The notes under the pieces are model-generated. The model was given only the letters and a program-made list of their open reading frames with translations. It was not told the DNA's origin and did no database searches. A program made the translations under genes and the position numbers. Positions 1 through 4,913 of a stretch of DNA of 7,362 nucleotides are shown here, piece by piece. Position 1 is the first letter of the stretch, and every line of letters starts with the position of its first letter. Source of the stretch: Bacteroidales bacterium UBA2939 (GTDB lineage: Bacteria > Bacteroidota > Bacteroidia > Bacteroidales > P3); NCBI GenBank assembly GCA_002349055.1, contig DECD01000026.1, positions 1 through 7,362 of the forward strand. The letters run 5' to 3'.

Positions 1-135
1 GGCATGAAGGTGCACGTGTGGGGCTTCGCCCTCGCAGGCGTCGACGAAGTAACCTTCATCCCCAACTACAACGGCTACATGTACCCCGGGCAGACTTCCG
101 ACAGCGTCTACATCGGCACCGGCAACATCGGCTAA
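1..135 (+). CDS. C-terminal fragment of an unrecognised protein
   Basis: The frame is open from the window edge and ends at TAA (133-135), giving the last 44 residues of a gene whose start lies outside the window. The methionine at codon 2 is probably internal, because a complete 43-residue protein with this composition would be unusual. The tail is rich in Gly, Tyr, Val and Thr in an alternating pattern that suggests beta structure, as in the last strands of an exported beta-sandwich or repeat domain. No motif identifies a family. A GC-rich hairpin follows about 40 bp downstream, which supports this being a real gene end. Its codons end mostly in C, and the surrounding plus strand is C-rich, unlike the two other plus-strand genes in the window. 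Function unknown. Confidence 0.6.
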   Translation, partial: GMKVHVWGFALAGVDEVTFIPNYNGYMYPGQTSDSVYIGTGNIG

Positions 136-173
136 CCCCACCCCTCCGTCCTCCCAAGAAACGTGACCAGCAG

Positions 174-206
174 AACACCCGCGACCCCTCGCGGGTGTTT
201 CTGTTG
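174..206 (+). terminator. Probable intrinsic terminator
   Basis: An 11-bp perfect stem pairs 174-184 (AACACCCGCGA) with 189-199 (TCGCGGGTGTT) around a CCCC loop. A T-rich stretch (TTTCTGTT) follows on the plus strand. It sits in the gap between two convergent genes, about 40 bp after the stop of the left-hand gene, so it most likely ends that transcript. The stem could also stop transcripts arriving from the sugar-transferase gene on the minus strand, but the tract on that side is less T-rich. Confidence 0.65.
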
Positions 207-300
207 CGCTCTACCGACACAAGCCGATACCCTATAATACCGAAGAGAAGGGGGACAAATGCCGATGGCGGCGGAAAGCGACTCGTTAATGTGAAGAGGA

Positions 301-1707
301 TTACTTCCCGCGGCCTTGGAGGATGATCTTTGCGGTGTAGACCATGATTTTGAGGTCGGTGGTGATGGACATGTTGTCGAGGTAGAGAAGGTCGTAGCGG
401 AGGCGCTCGACCATCTGGTCGACGGAGGAGGCGTAGCCGTATTTGACCTGGCCCCACGAGGTGATGCCGGGCTTGATGCGCTGGAGAAGTAGATACTCGG
501 GGGCGCGTTTCACTATCTGGTCGATGTAGAACTGGCGTTCGGGCCGCGGGCCGACGATGGACATGGTGCCGCGGAGGACGTTATAGAACTGCGGTATTTC
601 GTCGAGGCGCACCTTGCGCATGAAGCGTCCGAAGGGCGTGATGCGTGGGTCGTCGTCGGTGGAGAGTGCCGGGCCTGCCGATTCGGCATCGACATACATG
701 GAACGGAATTTGTGCATGCGGAAGGGACGGCCGTGGAGGCCGATGCGCTCCTGGGCGTAGAAGACGGGTCCCGGCGAGGTGCATTTGACGATGATGGCGG
801 TGATGAGGTAGACGGGCGAGAGGACCACCATGGCGAGGAGGGCGAGGACGACATCGGCGATGCGCTTGATGGAGTACTGCCACTCGGACATGAGGCGGTT
901 GTTGATGACGAGGAAGGGGGAGTGGAAGATGGACTCCTGCTTGACGGAGCCTACGATGAGGTCGCGGGCGTCGGGGGTAATCTTGATGATGAGGTCGGCG
1001 GCGGAGTTGAGGTGCTGGAGGATGAGGTTGATGAGGTGTTGCTGGTCGTCCTCGAGGGCGATGATGACCTCCTGAATGTTATGCTCCTCGATGAGGCGGC
1101 GCAGGTCGTCGGTGGTGCCCAAGCAAGGCATTACGTTGTTTAGTTGAGAGTTGTCTGAATTATCAATTTGAATGTGGCCGACGAATTGGTTGCCGGAGTA
1201 GGTCTCCTGGTTCTCGATGTCGAGGTAGGTGTGGAGGGCTTTGTTGCCGGAGCCAATGAGGAGCGTGGGGAAGCCGATGCGGCGCGAGTGGACGCGGCGG
1301 ACGGTCTGCGAGGTGATGATGAGGCGCAGGAGGTAGGTGACGGTGAAGTGGATGGCGAGGAGGAAGAGGAAAGCGAGGTAGTGCTGGCGGTAGGTGGAGA
1401 CGCTGTCGTCGAGGAGCAGGAGGAAGAAGATGACGACGGAGCCGAGGAGGGTGGCCAAGAGGGTGTCGAGGAGCTCTTTGAGGCGCGCCTTGCGGAGAAC
1501 ATTGCGGTAGGTGCCGAGGATGGTGTATAGCGCCAGCCATCCGGCAGGGATGACGACGAGGCCCAGGTAGTAGTTGGCATCGTCGAAAAGGAGTTGCGAG
1601 GGGACGGGGTCGAGGACGAGTTTGCGGAAGGCGAAGAGGGCTGTCCACGAGAGGAGGGCTGCGAGGGTGTCGCAGAGGATGTATTTAAGGGTCTGCTTTT
1701 TTTCCAT
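301..1707 (-). CDS. Undecaprenyl-phosphate sugar-1-phosphate transferase (polyprenyl glycosylphosphotransferase, WcaJ-like)
   Basis: This inner-membrane enzyme moves a sugar-1-phosphate from a UDP-sugar to undecaprenyl phosphate, the first membrane step in making capsule, exopolysaccharide or another surface glycan. The 468 residues show the long-form layout: about four N-terminal membrane helices (near 8-26, 47-64, 81-99, 111-130), a Rossmann-like middle domain starting with IGSGNKA (151-157), and a C-terminal catalytic domain. That domain has KRIADVV (281-287) leading into a hydrophobic membrane-dipping helix, SPGPVFYAQERIG (311-323), KFRSM (333-337), RLDEIPQ with the expected Asp-Glu catalytic pair (369-370), GTMSIVGPRPE (380-390) and RLRYD (425-429). 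The ending QGRGK and the RPERQ variant recall Bacteroidota homologues. The ATG at 1707 gives a normal family start. It lies 45 bp downstream of the lipoprotein gene, probably in one transcript. The donor sugar cannot be read from the sequence, and no glycosyltransferases are adjacent here. Confidence 0.95.
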   Translation of the reverse strand: MEKKQTLKYILCDTLAALLSWTALFAFRKLVLDPVPSQLLFDDANYYLGLVVIPAGWLALYTILGTYRNVLRKARLKELLDTLLATLLGSVVIFFLLLLDDSVSTYRQHYLAFLFLLAIHFTVTYLLRLIITSQTVRRVHSRRIGFPTLLIGSGNKALHTYLDIENQETYSGNQFVGHIQIDNSDNSQLNNVMPCLGTTDDLRRLIEEHNIQEVIIALEDDQQHLINLILQHLNSAADLIIKITPDARDLIVGSVKQESIFHSPFLVINNRLMSEWQYSIKRIADVVLALLAMVVLSPVYLITAIIVKCTSPGPVFYAQERIGLHGRPFRMHKFRSMYVDAESAGPALSTDDDPRITPFGRFMRKVRLDEIPQFYNVLRGTMSIVGPRPERQFYIDQIVKRAPEYLLLQRIKPGITSWGQVKYGYASSVDQMVERLRYDLLYLDNMSITTDLKIMVYTAKIILQGRGK

Positions 1708-1710
1708 AAA

Positions 1711-1748
1711 GGGGTCTAAAGGGTCAAAAAGTCTAAAAGTCTAAAAGT
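1711..1748 (+). repeat. Intergenic A-rich tandem array, copy 1
   Basis: This array fills nearly all of the 45-bp gap between the lipoprotein stop and the sugar-transferase ATG. Read on the plus strand it is a run of degenerate 7-9 bp units of the form A3-5, G1-3, TC(T), for example AAAAGTCT. Positions 1721-1745 are identical over 25 bp to 4861-4885 in copy 3. The array reaches to within a few bases of the start codon of the downstream minus-strand gene, which sees it as the complement (AGACTTTT). Confidence 0.85.
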
Positions 1749-1752
1749 GGGG

Positions 1753-2700
1753 TTAGTTGGTGATGGCTGTGGAGAGGAGGCGGACATTGTCGATGCGAAT
1801 GTCGCCGGTGCGGCCCTCGACGTTGAGGGCGGCGAAGGAAATCCGGAAGGGCGAAGTGTGGTTGAACCACGACCAGGTGCGGCCGAGGTTGACATAGATG
1901 TGCTGCCATTTCTCGGAGGGATAGATGACCATGACGCGCTGGACATCGGTGGAGGAGCCGGCGACATAGGCGGCTTCCATATAGATTTCGAAGGGGAGGT
2001 CGGAACGGGAGTCGAGTTCGAGGTAGACGGCGCGGGTGGCGTCGGTGATGTAAAAGTCGGTGTTGATGGCGAAGGGGACGCGCTCGAGGGTGTCGGGGAC
2101 ATGGACGGAGGCGTAGCCCTGGCCGGAGCAGGCCTCGTCGGGGGCGAAGCGGTTCCAGGTGACGGAGTCGAAATAGAGGGCCGATGCCGTGGGCTCGAAG
2201 AGCTCGTACATGTGGACATCGGAGAGGGTGAGGTTATAGGTGGTGTGGAGGGTGTCGAAGCGGAGGGTGTCGCCCGAGCGGGTGAAGAGGGTGTCGGTGT
2301 AGGTGGTGCCGTCGATGGTGAAGGTGTGCTTTCGGATGGTGATGGGGGAGTAGAAGGTGTAGAAGGGGAGGCGCGAGGAGGAGCCCGACTGGCGGACGGC
2401 GGGGTAGACCTGGATGTAGTCGATGGGACCGTCGTGGAGGATGGGGACGGTGAAGGGGAGCTGGAAGAGACCCAGGGTGTCGAGGTGGGAGGTGCCGGGA
2501 TAGTGGGCGGCGACATAGCAGGCGACGATGTCGGAGGTGTAGAAGCCCTCCTCGAGGGTGATGGGGTTGGTGGCGGGTGGCACGAGGTCGATGGCCTCGA
2601 TGTGGAGGAATGCCGGGGCGACGAAGTCGTCGTCGTTGGTGCAGCCTGCGAAGAACAGGACGCAGAGAGCTATGAGGGCCGTTAGGCGGTGTTTTTTCAT
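1753..2700 (-). CDS. Predicted surface-exposed lipoprotein of unknown function
   Basis: The 315-residue protein starts with a short basic segment (MKKHR) and a hydrophobic core ending in FFAGC. Cys20 is the predicted lipidation site. The next residues are TNDDD, an acidic cluster resembling the lipoprotein export signal that sends Bacteroidota lipoproteins to the outside of the outer membrane. The rest is rich in Thr, Tyr, Asp and aromatics with beta-strand patterning. From memory, the first half (about 30-115, with FQLPFTVPIL at 79-88 and an aromatic Pro-Phe-Tyr segment near 112) resembles an uncharacterised Bacteroidota lipoprotein family. The C-terminal half, ending in GDIRIDNVRLL, looks like a carbohydrate-binding-type beta sandwich. 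An ATG 21 bp upstream (2721) is possible, but starting at MKKHR gives the more typical signal peptide. It precedes the sugar transferase and is probably cotranscribed with it. A role in surface glycan handling is inferred only. Confidence 0.85.
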   Translation of the reverse strand: MKKHRLTALIALCVLFFAGCTNDDDFVAPAFLHIEAIDLVPPATNPITLEEGFYTSDIVACYVAAHYPGTSHLDTLGLFQLPFTVPILHDGPIDYIQVYPAVRQSGSSSRLPFYTFYSPITIRKHTFTIDGTTYTDTLFTRSGDTLRFDTLHTTYNLTLSDVHMYELFEPTASALYFDSVTWNRFAPDEACSGQGYASVHVPDTLERVPFAINTDFYITDATRAVYLELDSRSDLPFEIYMEAAYVAGSSTDVQRVMVIYPSEKWQHIYVNLGRTWSWFNHTSPFRISFAALNVEGRTGDIRIDNVRLLSTAITN

Positions 2701-2751
2701 CGGTATAATAATATGAAACATTATAAAAAACGAGGTTGTTGATATTTTATT

Positions 2752-2783
2752 GTTGGAGGAATGAATTTTTATGTGTATTTTTG
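2752..2783 (+). promoter_or_regulatory. Candidate Bacteroidota-type promoter for the GHKL ATPase gene
   Basis: TATTTTTG at 2776-2783 is an exact match to the Bacteroidota -7 consensus TAnnTTTG. A weak -33-like GTTG (2752-2755) lies 20 bp upstream, against a TTTG consensus. Transcription would start near 2790 and give a leader of roughly 90 nt, made almost entirely of the A-rich array. The region is very A/T-rich, so a chance match is possible. No equally good element was found on the minus strand for the divergent lipoprotein gene. Confidence 0.4.
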
Positions 2784-2796
2784 CATTTTGTTAAGA

Positions 2797-2879
2797 CAAA
2801 AAGTCTAAAAGTCAAAAGGGTCTAAAAGTCTAAAAGATAAAAGGTTAAAAGTTAAAAAGTCTAAAAGTCAAAAAGTCAA
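2797..2879 (+). repeat. Intergenic A-rich tandem array, copy 2 (longest)
   Basis: About ten degenerate units of the type AAAAGTCT, AAAAGTC, AAAAGGGTCT, with decayed forms such as AAAAGAT and AAAAGGT in the middle, form an 83-bp tract with almost no C outside the GTC core. It ends 3 bp before the ATG of the GHKL ATPase gene. Unit type and plus-strand polarity match the arrays at 1711-1748 and 4861-4898, although the adjacent gene here runs in the opposite direction. It occupies about half of the 182-bp divergent intergenic region. The other half (2701-2796) is A/T-rich and holds the candidate promoter. Confidence 0.9.
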
Positions 2880-2882
2880 GAT

Positions 2883-3431
2883 ATGAAAGAGTTGGCGATG
2901 CATGTGTACGACCTGATGGAGAATTCGACGGCGGCGGGAGCCAAGGATGTGAAGCTGACCATCAAGGACAGCCTAAAGGAAAACGTGTTCCATTTCACCA
3001 TCGAGGACAACGGCAAGGGTATGTCGAAAGAGTTTCTGGCCAAGGTGACGGACCCCTATACCACGAGCCGCACGACGCGCAAGGTGGGCCTGGGTCTGCC
3101 GCTCATCAAGATGAACACCGAGCGTTGCGGCGGCGGCATGAAGATTGAGAGCGAGGTGGGCGTGGGTACGAAGCTGGAGTTCTGGTTTGAGCACAACAAC
3201 TGGGACCGTCCGCCGATGGGCGACCTGCCGGGGACGCTGGTGATGCTGCTGTCGGCTCACGAGGATATCCATTTTATCATCACCTACAAAACCGACGAGG
3301 ATGAGTTTGTGCTCGACACCGACGAGCTGAAGGAGGCGCTGGACGGCATGTCGATGAACGACATCCACATCATCAACTACCTGAAGGAGATGGTGAGCGA
3401 GAACCTCAAGGAGATTCACGCGAATGAGTAG
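2883..3431 (+). CDS. Stand-alone GHKL-family ATP-binding protein (histidine-kinase-like ATPase domain)
   Basis: The 182 residues are nearly all one HATPase_c fold with no HisKA phosphoacceptor domain, sensor region or membrane segment, so this is a soluble cytoplasmic ATP-binding protein rather than a complete sensor kinase. Visible motifs are the N box LMENSTAAGA (11-20, Glu13-Asn14), the G1 box DNGKGM (42-47), the ATP-lid region TSRTTRKVGLG (61-71) and the G3 box GVGTKLEF (93-100). After the fold comes RPPMGDLPG (109-117) and an acidic helical tail. From memory, the DPYTTSRTTRKVGLG and RPPMGD combination marks a conserved family in anaerobes, often found beside [FeFe]-hydrogenase and NuoE-like genes and compared with anti-sigma kinases. 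None of those neighbours is in this window. The ATG at 2883 follows the A-rich array directly. The phosphoesterase gene starts 52 bp after the stop, so the two are probably cotranscribed. Partner and substrate are unknown. Confidence 0.88.
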   Translation: MKELAMHVYDLMENSTAAGAKDVKLTIKDSLKENVFHFTIEDNGKGMSKEFLAKVTDPYTTSRTTRKVGLGLPLIKMNTERCGGGMKIESEVGVGTKLEFWFEHNNWDRPPMGDLPGTLVMLLSAHEDIHFIITYKTDEDEFVLDTDELKEALDGMSMNDIHIINYLKEMVSENLKEIHANE

Positions 3432-3436
3432 TTTTT

Positions 3437-3471
3437 CTAGGCAATTCTAGGTTCTCCTAGGCAATTCTAGG
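3437..3471 (+). repeat. CTAGG array with exact 10-bp period
   Basis: Four CTAGG motifs start at 3437, 3447, 3457 and 3467, exactly 10 bp apart. The spacers are CAATT, TTCTC and CAATT, so the 15-bp block CTAGGCAATTCTAGG occurs twice, 20 bp apart. The array fills most of the 52-bp gap between the GHKL ATPase stop and the phosphoesterase ATG and ends 12 bp before that ATG. It is unrelated in sequence to the A-rich arrays but sits in the same kind of place. Confidence 0.9.
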
Positions 3472-3483
3472 AAATATAAAGCT

Positions 3484-3975
3484 ATGAAACGAATTGGCGT
3501 TTTGAGTGACACCCATGGGGTGGTGGCGCCGCAGGTGTATGAATTTTTCAAAGACTGCGACGAGCTGTGGCATGCCGGCGACCTGGGCCCCGGGGTGCTG
3601 GAGGAGCTGCGGGCGTGGAAGGAGGTGCGCGCGGTGTGGGGCAACTGCGACAGTTTCGCGCTGCACTACGAGTTGGAGGAGCGGGCTTTCTTCGAGGTGG
3701 AAGGGCAGCGGGTGCTGATGACGCACATTGGCGGCTGGCCAGGACATTACCCCTACGAGCTGCGGCGGACGCTGGAACTGGCGAAGCCCGACATCTTTGT
3801 CTGCGGGCACAGCCATATCCTGCGGGTGATGTACGACAAGGATTACAATTTTCTGCATATCAACCCCGGTGCTGCGGGACGGCAGGGGTTCCACCGCGTG
3901 TCGACGCTGGTGAGGTTTGTGCTCAACCCTCAGCCGGCGGAGATGGAGGTGCTGGATTTTCCGAAGACTTTTTAA
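3484..3975 (+). CDS. YfcE/MJ0936-type metallophosphoesterase
   Basis: This 163-residue protein has the compact calcineurin-like phosphoesterase fold typical of the YfcE group, which is about 160-185 residues long. The metal-binding series is complete: D9-T-H11, HAGD (30-33, Asp33 bridging), GNCD (53-56, Asn54), T-H81, and GHSH (108-111). NPGAAG (127-132) is the usual motif just after the last histidine pair. The enzyme should bind two divalent metal ions, often manganese, and hydrolyse phosphodiesters or related phosphate esters in the cytoplasm. The natural substrate of this group is mostly undefined. There is no signal peptide. It follows the GHKL ATPase gene on the same strand, separated by the CTAGG array. 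Its 3' end overlaps the convergent transporter gene by 53 bp. Codons end mostly in G (CTG, GAG, GTG, GCG). Confidence 0.93.
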   Translation: MKRIGVLSDTHGVVAPQVYEFFKDCDELWHAGDLGPGVLEELRAWKEVRAVWGNCDSFALHYELEERAFFEVEGQRVLMTHIGGWPGHYPYELRRTLELAKPDIFVCGHSHILRVMYDKDYNFLHINPGAAGRQGFHRVSTLVRFVLNPQPAEMEVLDFPKTF

Positions 3976-4855
3976 ACGGATTCTGGGCAAGGATGACGCC
4001 GGCAATGACGATGGTCATGCCGAGGACCTTGAGCCAGGAGAAATCTTCCTGTCCGATGGCTACGGCCGCTATGAGCGAGAAGACGGGGATGGCGTTGTTG
4101 AAGATGCAGGCTTCAGAGGCACCGAGGTTGCGGACGCCGTAGTTGTAGCCCGCGTAGGCCAGCGTGGAGCAGAAGAGGCCGAGGGTGGCGAGAATGAGTA
4201 TCATCTTGGGACTCCAGGAGAGGAGTGGGAGCGAGTGTCCGTCGAAGAGGAAGACCAGAGGGAGGAAGTAGACGAGACCTATGACGTTCTGCCAGGTGGT
4301 GACGACGAGGGGATGGTAGCGGTTGACGACCTTGACAAGCAACAAGGTATAGACGACAGCGATGACGACAGCACCTGTCAAAAAGAGTATTCCCTGGAGG
4401 GCCGAGCCCTGAAATCCTATCTCACCGTTAAGCATAAGGAAAACACCTCCCAGCGAGAGCAGCACGCCGACGAGGAGCGACGGCTTGATGCGCTGGCGGT
4501 AGGCCGCCCACATGCCGAAGGGCACGAAGAGGGGGATGGTGGCGATGACGACGGAGGCGAGTGAGCCGCTGACGAGACGGACGCCGTTGGTCTCGCAGAG
4601 GTGGTAGATGAAAGGTTCGCAGAGGGCCAGCAGCAGAAACCATTTGATGTCTTGCTTGCGGATGCGTTGCAGGTGGTGGGTGAGCGCGAGGGCAGGGAAC
4701 ATGACGGCTGAGGCTATGCCGAGGCGGAGCGCGATGAGGGTGGTGACGGTCATGTGTTCCTCCGTGAGGAAGAGCTCTTTGGTGAGGATGAAGCTCACGC
4801 CCCAGAAGACGACCGAGGCTGTGACGAGGGTGTAGGTGAGGGTTTTGCTATTCAT
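3923..4855 (-). CDS. EamA/DMT-superfamily membrane transporter
   Basis: The 310-residue inner-membrane protein has about ten hydrophobic helices in two EamA halves. The first half starts with VFWGVSFILTKELF (16-29), the family's usual helix-1 pattern. The second half starts near 150 and contains TTWQNVIGLVYFLPL (186-200) and the late helices near 215-281. Family members export or exchange small metabolites such as amino acids, nucleosides or sugars, and the substrate cannot be predicted here. Translation could start at a TTG (4867) inside the adjacent repeat, but the ATG at 4855 gives a normal N-terminus and is preferred. It lies 58 bp after the TamL-like gene on the same strand. The hydrophilic tail (KKSSENPAPPSPPAEG, 295-310) is Pro-rich, and its coding sequence is antisense to the end of the phosphoesterase gene. 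Confidence 0.92.
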   Translation of the reverse strand: MNSKTLTYTLVTASVVFWGVSFILTKELFLTEEHMTVTTLIALRLGIASAVMFPALALTHHLQRIRKQDIKWFLLLALCEPFIYHLCETNGVRLVSGSLASVVIATIPLFVPFGMWAAYRQRIKPSLLVGVLLSLGGVFLMLNGEIGFQGSALQGILFLTGAVVIAVVYTLLLVKVVNRYHPLVVTTWQNVIGLVYFLPLVFLFDGHSLPLLSWSPKMILILATLGLFCSTLAYAGYNYGVRNLGASEACIFNNAIPVFSLIAAVAIGQEDFSWLKVLGMTIVIAGVILAQNPFKKSSENPAPPSPPAEG

Positions 4856-4860
4856 GATAA

Positions 4861-4898
4861 GGGTCAAAAAGTCTAAAAGTCTAAAGGGTCTAAAGTCT
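4861..4898 (+). repeat. Intergenic A-rich tandem array, copy 3
   Basis: This is the same unit family as the arrays at 1711 and 2797 (AAAAAGTCT, AAAAGTCT, AAAGGGTCT, AAAGTCT). It lies in the 58-bp gap between the TamL-like stop and the transporter ATG and ends 5 bp from that ATG. Its first 25 bp (4861-4885) are identical to 1721-1745. Polarity on the plus strand matches both other copies. Confidence 0.85.
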
Positions 4899-4913
4899 GT
4901 TAGTTTTTACTTT

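Noticed and set aside
712..1530. Long plus-strand open frames opposite the sugar transferase, and similar Asp/Glu/Gly/Val-rich frames at 1747-2685, 4836-5561 and 6357-7304
   Set aside because: They are mirror frames of real minus-strand genes, created by C-ending codons. Their monotonous acidic composition and lack of any domain show they are not genes.
1711..1748. Reading the complement of the A-rich array (TTTTAGACTTTTTG) as a set of Bacteroidota promoter elements for the minus-strand genes
   Set aside because: The TA-to-TTTG spacing does not fit the consensus, and a start site inside the array would leave almost no leader. The resemblance is probably due to the T-rich composition.
2719..2721. 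Upstream ATG for the lipoprotein gene, adding seven residues
   Set aside because: The added hydrophobic residues before MKKHR would spoil the usual basic start of a signal peptide. The ATG at 2700 is the better choice, although the upstream one cannot be excluded.
2797..2879. A CRISPR array or riboswitch in the long intergenic repeat
   Set aside because: The units are only 7-10 bp, with no unique spacers and no cas genes. The tract is nearly all A with few C, so it cannot form a stable aptamer fold.
3965..3973. Single AAAAAGTCT unit on the minus strand within the transporter/phosphoesterase overlap
   Set aside because: One 9-bp match inside coding sequence, in the opposite polarity and not in tandem. 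Chance is the simplest explanation.
4865..4867. TTG start that would lengthen the transporter by four residues
   Set aside because: It lies inside the repeat array and adds only TLI-type residues before a good ATG at 4855 that already gives a normal family N-terminus.
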